Below, in pieces: positions 1-7,426 of a DNA stretch of 15,145 bases. Below the pieces are notes generated by a model. The model saw nothing but the letters and a program-made list of their open reading frames with translations, did not search any database and was not told the DNA's origin. Positions within the stretch are counted from its first letter, which is position 1, and the number at the start of each line of letters is the position of its first letter. Source of the stretch: Desulfobacterales bacterium. GTDB taxonomy: Bacteria > Desulfobacterota > Desulfobacteria > Desulfobacterales > RPRI01. The position numbers were made by a program, and so were the translations under genes. The DNA lies in assembly GCA_030689795.1 (NCBI GenBank), contig JAUYEO010000200.1, forward strand, positions 1-15,145. The letters are read 5' to 3'.

Positions 1-1945
1 TGTTAAGATCGTGAGCGACGCCACCCGCCAGGAGACCCAGGGACTCCATCTTTTCCGCACGATTCAGACGCTCCTCCATGCTTCGCTTTTCCTCCTCCGC
101 CTGCTTGCGCTCGGTGACGTCCCTGCTGATCCCGCGATACCCGATGGAATGACCGTCTTTGTTTTTTATTAGTGAAACTGACGTTTCAACGTGTACCTTC
201 GTTCTGTCCTTTCTGATGACCTCGTAGCTGATGACTTTCGACGGTATATTCTCCCTGTAGACATCCCTGAAGTTTCTCTCTACGAATTCTGCGTTTTCCG
301 GATCCATGTACACCCGGTGATTCATTCCCGCCATCTCTTCCGGAGAATAGCCAAGAGACTTTGAAACCATGGGGTTGCTGAAGGTAACGTTGCCATGCAG
401 ATCCGTCTCAAAATAGCTGTCATTTATGCTCTCAAGAATGTTGCGGTATTTCTCCTCGCTCTCGCGCAGCGCTTCCTCAATTCGAATCCGGCGCAGAGCG
501 ATGGCACTAAGATCACCAAGGGCCCTTGCGATTCTCGCGTCATCTTTGGTGAAGTCTTCGGGCTTGTTGGCCAAACCTATCACGCCAGTAACCTTGCCGT
601 CGATGGTAAGCGGAGCGAACATGACATTGCGCATTTCGGCGTGTCCTGATGGAATGAAGCGAACCCACTCGCTGTTCATGAAATCGTTTTCGTAGACCAC
701 TTCGCCCCTGCAATATGCCTCGGCACGCAAACCACGGATGGGCATTGGCAAACTCGGGTCCACATCACAAGGCAACCCGCCGGCTTCCAAAAACAGGACT
801 TCGTTTTCTTCACCACTTTCGCTCAGCAAAGCGACGTAGCCAGAGACCGCCCCGGTTGCTTCGCGGCAGGTGTCGAAAATTCGTCGGGCCGATTCCGTGA
901 AAGTATGACATTCAATAACCGCACGGGCGGCGGCAAGCAACGCACTTGTTTCTCTTTCCCGTTGCAAAGTGATGGAAAGAGATGTCTTCAGCGCATCCTC
1001 CGCTCGCTTGCGCTCGGTTATGTTACTCAGGAAATTCAGGGTGGATGCTTTCCCTTTCCAGTTTATCAAGACGGCATTCAATTCTACCCACCTTATGTTG
1101 CCGTCTTTATGTATAATTCGAAAAGAATAGATATGAGGAAACTCCTCGCCCTTCATTCGCCTGACATGCCGGTCGATAACCATATCCCTGTCATCCGTGT
1201 GAATAAACTCAGCAAATTGTCTTGCCATGAGTTCTTCACCGGAATAACCGGTCATTATGGCTGCCATCGGATTGAGAAACACCAACTTGCCATCCTGAAC
1301 CACAAAAATGGCCTCGGCGGCATTCTCAAAGAGATTACGATATTTCTCCTCGCTCTCCCTCAAGTCATCTTCGGCGCGTATGCGTGACTCCAGATCGAGG
1401 AGAACAACACAAATCAGGAGTGTACCAAAAGGGTATATGAGGATGACCGGTATTGCTATGTTTGACAAAACTTCGAATCTCATGTTGGATGGCAAGGTCA
1501 TGGTCAGGGCCAACATGCAAATGTGGACGATGATCCCAAATCCGATCAGGTGCAGTGGAGTAACCACACGAGGTCCGCGGCGCCGGATGTAATGATAGGC
1601 AATACCTATGGCTGCAGACGAAGCGATAACAGAAACTCCCATGATTGCCCCCGGTCCGCCAAGCCAGGTTCGATAGATTATGCCCATAAGGGCGGCAATT
1701 AAGGCGGTGACCCAGCCACCGAGGAAACCCGCTATACTGATGATAATGGAGCGGCCGTCAAAGATAAGACCGGGTGAAATAGTGAGTGGATTCATCATTC
1801 CGACAACGGCAACCGCACCAAAAAGAAAACCGGAGATCGCTTGGCTGGTGCGCGACCCATATTTCCATCTACGAATGATGAAACTATAGAGAATGCTCAA
1901 CGCAATGATGAGAGTTATATTATTGATTAGTGCCAAAAAAATCAT
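1..1945 (-). CDS. Membrane sensor histidine kinase (5TM-LYT / PAS / GAF / PAS / HisKA), C-terminus cut off by window edge
   Basis: This frame is open from an ATG at 1945 to the left edge, giving 648 residues with no stop. Residues 1-190 are hydrophobic with about five or six membrane helices and contain NPLTISPGLIFDGRS, typical of the LytS-like 5TM receptor domain. A PAS domain follows at about 200-315 (starting ESEEKYRNLFENA, ending with the PAC-type tail NITERKRAE). A GAF domain spans about 335-485, and a second PAS about 498-615 (tail DVTERKQAEEE). The frame then enters an H-box, MESLGLLAGGVAHDLN, whose phospho-acceptor His645 is encoded at 13-11. The ATPase domain, and any receiver domain, lie outside the window. 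GGGAGGGG lies about 12 nt before the ATG. The protein probably autophosphorylates on a small-molecule or redox signal; the ligand cannot be read from the sequence. Confidence 0.9.
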   Translation of the reverse strand, partial: MIFLALINNITLIIALSILYSFIIRRWKYGSRTSQAISGFLFGAVAVVGMMNPLTISPGLIFDGRSIIISIAGFLGGWVTALIAALMGIIYRTWLGGPGAIMGVSVIASSAAIGIAYHYIRRRGPRVVTPLHLIGFGIIVHICMLALTMTLPSNMRFEVLSNIAIPVILIYPFGTLLICVVLLDLESRIRAEDDLRESEEKYRNLFENAAEAIFVVQDGKLVFLNPMAAIMTGYSGEELMARQFAEFIHTDDRDMVIDRHVRRMKGEEFPHIYSFRIIHKDGNIRWVELNAVLINWKGKASTLNFLSNITERKRAEDALKTSLSITLQRERETSALLAAARAVIECHTFTESARRIFDTCREATGAVSGYVALLSESGEENEVLFLEAGGLPCDVDPSLPMPIRGLRAEAYCRGEVVYENDFMNSEWVRFIPSGHAEMRNVMFAPLTIDGKVTGVIGLANKPEDFTKDDARIARALGDLSAIALRRIRIEEALRESEEKYRNILESINDSYFETDLHGNVTFSNPMVSKSLGYSPEEMAGMNHRVYMDPENAEFVERNFRDVYRENIPSKVISYEVIRKDRTKVHVETSVSLIKNKDGHSIGYRGISRDVTERKQAEEEKRSMEERLNRAEKMESLGLLAGGVAHDLN

Positions 1946-2385
1946 TGCAAAGAAATTCCCCTCCCAATGAGTCGGAAGAATACACGCATGCTGAATACCC
2001 AATCTGAAAATTGGTCAAATATCATGAGCAAGTAATTCATATCACAATTATTCTGGAATATCAATGAATCCGGTTTGAAATCCAGTATATTCATTCAGTT
2101 TGACGATTTGTAGATAAGAGGAAGTTGTTTCAACCGGTCCGCCTGGCTCTTCAACTGCATCCCGCTTGGCTGAGTAGGAGTCTCCCCCTGGTGTGGGATG
2201 AAATCATTTGCCGCACTTCATCTTTACCATCTAAGATTCAGGTATTTATTGACATTTCAATTATCACGTATTACGAAACTCCAATTTAAGCGGCGGGCAT
2301 TTTTTTGCCTGTGCAGCGGATTTGCCGGATAGCATGCTTCGGGATGAACAGTAAGATATATTGATATTTATAAAAGAGGACCATC
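1946..2385. other. 440-bp divergent intergenic region between sensor kinase and amidohydrolase
   Basis: No credible gene is seen here. It holds the candidate kinase promoter (2036-2064, minus strand). On the plus strand a consensus -35 TTGACA (2249-2254) has only a poor -10 (TACGAA, 2272-2277) at 17-bp spacing. The last bases carry the AGAGGA ribosome binding site of the amidohydrolase. The region is more AT-rich than the flanking coding DNA. I found no convincing hairpin-plus-T-tract or riboswitch. Confidence 0.5.
2036..2064 (-). promoter_or_regulatory. Candidate sigma70 promoter of the sensor kinase
   Basis: On the minus strand TTGATA (2064-2059) is followed after exactly 17 bases by TATGAA (2041-2036). 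A TG sits one base before the -10, giving an extended -10. It would leave a leader of roughly 85-90 nt before the kinase ATG at 1945. This is a match by eye only. Confidence 0.4.
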
Positions 2386-3297
2386 ATGATTATAGATATT
2401 CACAGCCATCTGGGGAACATCCTGTATCCCAACGGAGGAGATCTGATCTGGAAGAAAGGTGTTAAGATGGAAAAGATACATGATCCCCAGGGAGACAATG
2501 AAAAACTGCTGATGCGGACATTCGGGCTCGGAAAATATTTCTATAAGCTTCTTGAAAAACAGACAACCAGGGGACAAAGAGCAAGAAACGCCATAGCAAC
2601 GCTTGAAAATTTACAAAATTCGTTGAATGAGGCGCAAATCGATTATACAGTCTGCCTGCCGATAGCGCCTTATGTCACCTTCGAAGATATTGCAAGGGCC
2701 TCGAAAAAAGAGAACAGGATAATACCCTTTACCAGTGTCGATTTCACAAGTGTCCATGACGTCGGGGCAAAGCTTGCAAAAGATGTGTCCGAGGGCGCCA
2801 TGGGTCTCAAGCTTCATCCAATTATCCAACGCGTGCCTCTGACTGACAACCGCACCATAGAAGCAGTTCAACAGTTCGCTCGGCATGAAAAGCCGGTTCT
2901 GATCCATGCCGGCAAAGCACATTATTACCTGGCCGATGAGTCGGAAAAGCATGTTCCTGAATATGGAAATATAGAGTATGCGGAAAAACTTGTTCGCTCT
3001 TTTCCGAATGTGAATTTTATCCTCGGGCATGCTGGGTTATTCTGGCAGGACCAGGTTCGGAAAAAACTTGGGGATTGTAAAAATGTCTGGGTAGACACAA
3101 GTTTTCAATCCCCCGGAATTATCAGGAAATTGATCAGGACATTTGGTCCGGAAAAGGTCATGTATGCATCTGACTGGCCGTGGGGGTTCCGGATGCCGCA
3201 TATTAAAACCGTAAAAGTTGCCTGCAGAGGAGACATGTCGCTGGAGCGAATGATTTATTATGAAAACGCAGCCGGACTGCTCGGTATTAAAGCATGA
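2386..3297 (+). CDS. Amidohydrolase-2 family metal-dependent hydrolase/decarboxylase (TIM barrel)
   Basis: The 303-residue protein has the marks of the amidohydrolase_2 family (PF04909): the N-terminal metal-binding HxH in IDIHSH (His6, His8), GLKLHP (Lys142, His144), VLIHAG (His174), ILGHAG (His215) and the late catalytic aspartate in YASDWPWG (Asp263). The family includes non-oxidative decarboxylases such as ACMSD and various C-C or C-N hydrolases; the substrate cannot be told from the sequence. No signal peptide is seen, so it should be cytoplasmic. AGAGGA precedes the ATG by 7 nt. It reads in the same direction as the aminotransferase cassette, but repeats and hairpins over 184 bp separate them, so co-transcription is uncertain. 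Confidence 0.85.
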   Translation: MIIDIHSHLGNILYPNGGDLIWKKGVKMEKIHDPQGDNEKLLMRTFGLGKYFYKLLEKQTTRGQRARNAIATLENLQNSLNEAQIDYTVCLPIAPYVTFEDIARASKKENRIIPFTSVDFTSVHDVGAKLAKDVSEGAMGLKLHPIIQRVPLTDNRTIEAVQQFARHEKPVLIHAGKAHYYLADESEKHVPEYGNIEYAEKLVRSFPNVNFILGHAGLFWQDQVRKKLGDCKNVWVDTSFQSPGIIRKLIRTFGPEKVMYASDWPWGFRMPHIKTVKVACRGDMSLERMIYYENAAGLLGIKA

Positions 3298-3332
3298 CAA
3301 ATAGGCTGCTCTGCGGCAGGCAACAGGGTTAG

Positions 3333-3354
3333 CGCCCGCTGTTTCGGTTCAGGC
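3333..3354. repeat. 22-bp direct repeat, copy 1
   Basis: A 22-bp sequence starting CGCCCGCTGTTTCGG and ending TTCAGGC recurs exactly at 6497-6518 in the same orientation. Copy 1 begins 35 nt after the amidohydrolase stop codon. The flanks of the two copies are unrelated beyond the 22 bases. Confidence 0.85.
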
Positions 3355-3380
3355 TCATGACTCTGTGACTCTGGGTTTTT

Positions 3381-3399
3381 AGGAGCCGTTACGGCTCCT
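3381..3399 (+). other. Perfect stem-loop (8-bp stem, TTA loop)
   Basis: AGGAGCCG, loop TTA, CGGCTCCT form a perfect 8-bp GC-rich stem. No T-tract follows on either strand (the plus side reads TTATGCC), so it is not a standard intrinsic terminator. It could be an RNA stabiliser downstream of the amidohydrolase or part of a palindromic repeat. It lies 11 nt before a second, larger palindrome. Confidence 0.6.
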
Positions 3400-3403
3400 T
3401 ATG

Positions 3404-3439
3404 CCGTTCTTGCCATTTAAATGGCACGGTTATTTTATT
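3404..3439 (+). terminator. Probable intrinsic terminator after the amidohydrolase
   Basis: A 16-bp perfect palindrome, TGCCATTTAAATGGCA (3411-3426), is extended by CCG (3404-3406) pairing with CGG (3427-3429) across a 4-nt bulge. It is followed by TTATTTTATT. A stem plus U-rich tail fits a terminator for the amidohydrolase transcript. If so, the aminotransferase needs a promoter of its own in 3440-3475, where I see none clearly. Confidence 0.5.
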
Positions 3440-3481
3440 CCAACGGCTTAGCCTTTCGGTTTTACGGGAAAAGGAGAAAAT

Positions 3482-4735
3482 ATGGAAATTAAGCCCTCAG
3501 AAAAAAAGAAAGACCTTCTATCCCGTTACGCGTATCGTTTCGGGGCCATGCGGGTGCGAACGATGAGTCACCTCGGGCTTGATATTTTTGAAACTGAACG
3601 GCAAGGCTGCTGGTCAAAGGACATTGACGGCAGAAAAATCCTCGATGCCCTGGCTCTTCAGGGGGTATTTAATCTTGGACGACGACACCCGGTCATTGTG
3701 GAAGCCATGAAAAAAGGCATGGAACACCTTGATTTGGGCAATAATTTTCTGATGTCCGAGGAACAGCTGATCCTTGCCGACAAACTTGCTGAAACAACCC
3801 CCGGAAATATCAACTGTGCTTTCTTCAGCTCCACCGGCTCGGAAGCTGTTGATCTGGCAATAAAGGTTGCCAGGGGATATTCCGGAAGGACCGGGATCAT
3901 CTCTGCCAATGAGTGCTACCATGGAATTACCGGATTCGCGCTCTCTACTAACAGCAACCCTGATTATACCGAACCATTCGGCCCTTTGATGCCCGGTTTC
4001 AGCCATGTTCCGTTCGGTGACATTGACGCTCTCAGAAGTGAGATGTCAGAAGACACGGCCGCCGTCATTTTTGAACCGATGATCGCGGAAGCCGGCCTGC
4101 TGATCCCGCCTGATGATTTTTTCAGCAAGGTACGCGATTTGTGCGATGAAAACGACACACTTCTTATTATCGACGAAGTCGTAACCGGCCTCGGCAGAAC
4201 CGGAAAGTTCTGGGCCATCGAACATTTTAACGGGGTTGTTCCGGATATCATGATCTCGGCCAAGGGTCTTACCGCGGGTATGTATCCCATGGCTGCCACC
4301 ATGTTTACTGAAGAGGTTGCCGATTTCTTTTTGACCTATCCCTACTGTCATTATTCCAGCACCGGTGGCTCCGACCTCGGCTGTGTGGTCGCGTCCGCCA
4401 TGATTGACATTGTTAACCGGCCCGAATTCCTTCAAAGCATTAATGAAAAAGGCAAAAGACTGGCGGACGGGTATAAGCAGTTATTGAAAGACCACCCCTC
4501 CATTCTTGAAAGCTACGGCCAGATCGGCATGCACACTGTACTGCGACTGGCCGATCCTGCGGGCGGTTTCCGCATGAACCGGTATCTGGCCGAAGAAGGC
4601 GTCTTTGCCCTTCTTGCCACAAACAATACTGCTGCTATAAGAATTCAACCGCCGTTTATTATTTCTGAAAAAGAGATTGATCAGATAATAGACGCCCTCG
4701 ATGCCGCACTGAAAAAAATGAAACTAAAAGAATAA
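3482..4735 (+). CDS. Class III PLP-dependent aminotransferase (omega-amino acid / polyamine type)
   Basis: The 417 residues match the full-length class III fold (acetylornithine, ornithine, GABA and putrescine aminotransferases). Visible motifs are SSTGSEAVDLAIKVAR (116-131, phosphate-binding), YHG (146-148, ring stacking), EPMIAEAG (198-205), LLIIDEVVTGLGRTGKFWA with Asp231 contacting the pyridine nitrogen, and SAKGL with the Schiff-base Lys261. All key PLP residues are present. The RBS AAAAGGAG lies 5 nt before the ATG. The gene overlaps the SCP2 frame at TAATG, and the permease follows closely, so the product probably transaminates an imported amino compound. The substrate is not assignable from the sequence. 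Confidence 0.9.
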   Translation: MEIKPSEKKKDLLSRYAYRFGAMRVRTMSHLGLDIFETERQGCWSKDIDGRKILDALALQGVFNLGRRHPVIVEAMKKGMEHLDLGNNFLMSEEQLILADKLAETTPGNINCAFFSSTGSEAVDLAIKVARGYSGRTGIISANECYHGITGFALSTNSNPDYTEPFGPLMPGFSHVPFGDIDALRSEMSEDTAAVIFEPMIAEAGLLIPPDDFFSKVRDLCDENDTLLIIDEVVTGLGRTGKFWAIEHFNGVVPDIMISAKGLTAGMYPMAATMFTEEVADFFLTYPYCHYSSTGGSDLGCVVASAMIDIVNRPEFLQSINEKGKRLADGYKQLLKDHPSILESYGQIGMHTVLRLADPAGGFRMNRYLAEEGVFALLATNNTAAIRIQPPFIISEKEIDQIIDALDAALKKMKLKE

Positions 4736-4746
4736 TGGAGACGCGT

Positions 4747-5109
4747 ATGTCCGGTATAAACGAAAGCCTGAAAGCAGCGAATGATTTCAAAGACAAGATG
4801 AACGAAAACATGAAGGTTCGCAAACTCCTTAAAAGGTGGAATCCGCTGATTCATTTTGATACAAGGGATTCAGATGTCAGGCTCACTTTCAAGATGAGCG
4901 AAGGAATGGCCGTGTCGGTTGAAGAAGGCCATATCGGTGATGCCGAACTTGCAGTGACGTTTCCCACCGTTAAAGACCTTATAGATATGTTCTCAGGGAA
5001 GCTCGATCCTACCTCCATGTACCTGAGCGGCGATATCCTGGTTAAGGGGCATCAGGCGGATGTGATCAAACTTGATGCAATCACGATGATAATCTGGCCG
5101 GAGAGCTGA
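4747..5109 (+). CDS. SCP2 sterol-binding-domain protein (stand-alone)
   Basis: The 120-residue protein resembles SCP2-domain proteins: an N-terminal amphipathic segment, strands around VRLTFKM and MAVSVEEG, then AELAVTFPTVKDLIDMFSGKLDPTSMYLSGDILVKGHQADVIKL in separate recognisable blocks, where the domain's hydrophobic pocket and terminal helix sit. The family binds lipids, fatty acyl-CoA or sterols. An ATG at 4735 overlaps the aminotransferase stop, but GGAG at 4737-4740 is placed correctly (6 nt) for the in-frame ATG at 4747, which I prefer. It sits between an aminotransferase and a permease, which is unusual for an acyl or lipid binder. A second, different SCP2 gene lies at 13322-13717. 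Confidence 0.75.
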   Translation: MSGINESLKAANDFKDKMNENMKVRKLLKRWNPLIHFDTRDSDVRLTFKMSEGMAVSVEEGHIGDAELAVTFPTVKDLIDMFSGKLDPTSMYLSGDILVKGHQADVIKLDAITMIIWPES

Positions 5110-5112
5110 GCA

Positions 5113-6471
5113 ATGGCGGATCTCAAACGCGTTTTAACTGCCCGCTCAGTGGCGGCTGCCGGAGCGGGTTTTGCTTTTGCCACCATGTCTATCGTAGCCG
5201 ACGTCCAGGTGGCTGATCTGGTGCCCGGAAACACAGGTTGGATTGCGGTGATTACCGCTGCCCTTTTCTGTCTCCTGGCATCATGGTGCTTTGCAGAGCT
5301 GTCCGGTATGTTTCCAACATCTGCGGGAGTCAGGGTATATATCCAGCAGGCCTTTAATGAAAAAATGGCTATTCCCCTTTCAGCAGCTTATATTTTCACG
5401 GTTGTGGCTGCTTCAGGCGCTGAAGCGTATGTTTTTGGAAGCGTTTTTGAAGCGCTTATTCCTCAAGGACCTTCGATCTGGTTTTATGTAATCATGGGGT
5501 TTGCAATCGCAGGAGCCCTCAATTATTTCGGCATTGATATCGCGTCTGGCACCCAAAATTTTATGGCAATAATAATGTTCCTCTTTCTGGTCTGTGTCAG
5601 CCTTGTTTCCTTGTATAAATTCGGTATTCGTTTTGACAACTGGTACAATCCGATAGGAGACGGCGCCGGCGCCGAGGGATTTATCACTGCAGTTGCCCTA
5701 TCGGTTTTTCTCTTCGCGGGTTTCGAGTGGGTTACAGCTCTTTCCGAGGAAACAAAGGAACAGAGCGTCATCTCAAAAGGCATGATCGGGTCCATTCTTA
5801 TACTCTGCGTTGTATACGCGCTCCTTAATGCCGCGCTTGTAAGCGCAGTTCCCAAGGATGTATTGATGGGCAGGGAAGTGTGGACGGACGGGTTGAATTA
5901 TGGTGCGCGGCCGCACGTTGTCTTTGTTAAAATTGTTTTTGGCGCATATGAGTTACCGGGACTCATCGGTGTCGGGCTTTTGAGTTTTCTTGCTTCCATG
6001 ACCTCATTTAATGCAGGCATACTGACCACCTCACGGTTTTTGTACGCCATGAGTCGCGACAAGACCATGCCAAGATACCTGAGCAGAATTCACATGGAAT
6101 ATTTTACACCATATGCCGCTATACTCACTTTATGCGCGGTGGCCCTGATCAGTTCGATCCTTCTTACTTTACTGGGAGGTTTTGACTCCTTTACCTATGC
6201 CGTGGCAGGCGCAGAAATAATGATGTATGTTCTGGCCGCGCTAAGTGTCATCAAACTGCGCAAAAAAATGAAAACGCATGTACGTCCTTTTCGAATGCCA
6301 TGGTATCCTGTGGCTGCCATTTTTACGGCCGTATTCTTTACCCTTCTTTTTGTAATGGTCTTTGCAGACCCGAAAGCAGAAGTTCGAATCGGGTTTGCCA
6401 TATTTATGTCAATCATTGCGGTCATGGTGCTGCATACGATTTTTGTCATTCCCTGGCTGAGAAAGAAATGA
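5113..6471 (+). CDS. APC-superfamily amino acid/polyamine permease
   Basis: The 452 residues form about twelve hydrophobic stretches with short polar loops, the length and pattern of APC transporters. Recognisable parts are the N-terminal unwound-helix region (AAAGAGFAFATMS), the first cytoplasmic loop AELSGMFPTSAGVRVYIQQAF, a central GFEWVTALSEETKEQ where family members carry conserved acidic residues, and TTSRFLYAMSRDKTMPRYLSRIH after TM8. It lies in the inner membrane. The ATG is 3 nt after the SCP2 stop, with GGAG about 10 nt upstream, so the three genes are probably translationally coupled. The likely role is uptake or exchange of the amino substrate of the upstream aminotransferase. Direction and specificity are unknown. 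Confidence 0.88.
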   Translation: MADLKRVLTARSVAAAGAGFAFATMSIVADVQVADLVPGNTGWIAVITAALFCLLASWCFAELSGMFPTSAGVRVYIQQAFNEKMAIPLSAAYIFTVVAASGAEAYVFGSVFEALIPQGPSIWFYVIMGFAIAGALNYFGIDIASGTQNFMAIIMFLFLVCVSLVSLYKFGIRFDNWYNPIGDGAGAEGFITAVALSVFLFAGFEWVTALSEETKEQSVISKGMIGSILILCVVYALLNAALVSAVPKDVLMGREVWTDGLNYGARPHVVFVKIVFGAYELPGLIGVGLLSFLASMTSFNAGILTTSRFLYAMSRDKTMPRYLSRIHMEYFTPYAAILTLCAVALISSILLTLLGGFDSFTYAVAGAEIMMYVLAALSVIKLRKKMKTHVRPFRMPWYPVAAIFTAVFFTLLFVMVFADPKAEVRIGFAIFMSIIAVMVLHTIFVIPWLRKK

Positions 6472-6496
6472 AAGGGAATAGCGTCTATTTTTAATT

Positions 6497-6518
6497 CGCC
6501 CGCTGTTTCGGTTCAGGC
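6497..6518. repeat. 22-bp direct repeat, copy 2
   Basis: This is an exact, same-orientation copy of 3333-3354, beginning 25 nt after the permease stop codon. The two copies are 3164 bp apart and bracket the aminotransferase-SCP2-permease cassette. It lies in the 112-bp gap between the convergent permease and dehydrogenase genes. Confidence 0.85.
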
Positions 6519-6570
6519 AAAAAGACTGAAATTGATTTTTGAAATACGTCTGCGGGAGTGACGGCTTTAT

Positions 6571-6587
6571 GGCTTTTACGAAGTCAT
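6571..6587. repeat. Possible remnant of a dispersed TTCGTAAAA-type repeat overlapping the SDR stop codon
   Basis: On the minus strand this reads ATGACTTCGTAAAAGCC and includes the stop codon of the short-chain dehydrogenase. TTCGTAAAA is also the start of the terminal repeat of the palindromic element at 13132-13308. The shared core is only 9 bases, so the relation is tentative. Confidence 0.3.
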
Positions 6588-7396
6588 AGCCTGCTTTTTA
6601 ATGCATGATAGGAGAAAAAGTTAATAATTTTTCTTGACGAGATTCTCGGCAAAAGGATGTGAATAATCCGGTTTTTAAATCCCGGTATATAAAGAGATTT
6701 TCCTTTCTTTAAAGCCCTGACTCCTTTTTGCGCGATTACCGCGGGATCGGCAAGGCCGCTTACGGCGTACCACCAGAGTCTCTCAGGAAAATCACCGCCT
6801 TTTATAAGCGGCGTATTTGTATATGAAGGGTTGAGAGTACAGACCTTGACGCCTGAGCGCCTGACCTCTTCATTTACTGCTTCGCTCAGGCTTTGGACAA
6901 ACGCCTTCGAAGCCCCATATACCGCATGGTGAACCGTAGGCTGGAATGCCGAAACGGAAGATACGTTTAATATCCTTCCGTCGCAGCGTGCCGCCATCTC
7001 CTTCAAAAACAGGTGCATAAGAAGCATCATAGCCCTGATGTTCACATGAACAAGAGTGAGCTGGCGGGAAATATCCGCCTGGTGAAAATCTCCGTAAACC
7101 ATCAGACCTGCGTTGTTCACCAGGACGTCGATCACGGGCACATGCGCCTTTACTTCATCATACAGCTTTTTCGGACCATCTTCTCCGGCAAGGTCCACAC
7201 CAAAGGACCACGTCTTTATTCCATATCTTTTTTCCAATTCTCCGGACAAGCCTGACAGGGCGGGCGCTTCGGAGGGATGCGCAGACAAGATGCAATGCGC
7301 ACCCTCCTTTGCAAAACAACGTGAAAGTTCTTTCCCTATTCCTGAAGATGCTCCTGTTATAAGCACCTGTTTGTCTTTTAATTCATAACGTGCCAT
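6584..7396 (-). CDS. Short-chain dehydrogenase/reductase (classical SDR)
   Basis: From MARYELKD the protein has 270 residues with a Rossmann glycine motif TGASSGIG (14-21), NNAG (94-97), catalytic Ser147 (NVSSVS), Tyr160 and Lys164 (YGASK), and the post-catalytic LNPSYTNTPL. It should oxidise an alcohol or reduce a ketone with NAD(P)(H). An in-frame ATG at 7414 exists, but AAAGGAG lies 8 nt before the ATG at 7396, and the upstream ATG would have this RBS inside its coding region, so 7396 is chosen. It is the last gene of the minus-strand operon, 30 nt after the thiolase. It resembles DltE or estradiol-dehydrogenase-like SDRs acting on lipids, but that is only an impression. Its stop codon overlaps a repeat-like sequence. 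Confidence 0.88.
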   Translation of the reverse strand: MARYELKDKQVLITGASSGIGKELSRCFAKEGAHCILSAHPSEAPALSGLSGELEKRYGIKTWSFGVDLAGEDGPKKLYDEVKAHVPVIDVLVNNAGLMVYGDFHQADISRQLTLVHVNIRAMMLLMHLFLKEMAARCDGRILNVSSVSAFQPTVHHAVYGASKAFVQSLSEAVNEEVRRSGVKVCTLNPSYTNTPLIKGGDFPERLWWYAVSGLADPAVIAQKGVRALKKGKSLYIPGFKNRIIHILLPRISSRKIINFFSYHALKSRL

Positions 7397-7426
7397 ATGA
7401 GAAACTCCTTTCACAGCATAAACATC

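Noticed and set aside
395..1889. Several plus-strand ORFs of 60-160 codons opposite the sensor kinase
   Set aside because: The minus strand encodes one continuous kinase with recognisable 5TM, PAS, GAF and HisKA domains; the plus-strand ORFs show no family resemblance and are antisense shadows.
3333..6518. 22-bp repeats as phage or integron attachment sites
   Set aside because: No integrase, tRNA gene or phage gene lies in the window, and the repeats flank ordinary metabolic genes.
6472..6583. Bidirectional terminator between the convergent permease and SDR genes
   Set aside because: Only a 5-bp AT-rich stem (AATAG/CTATT) near 6478-6490 is present; not convincing.
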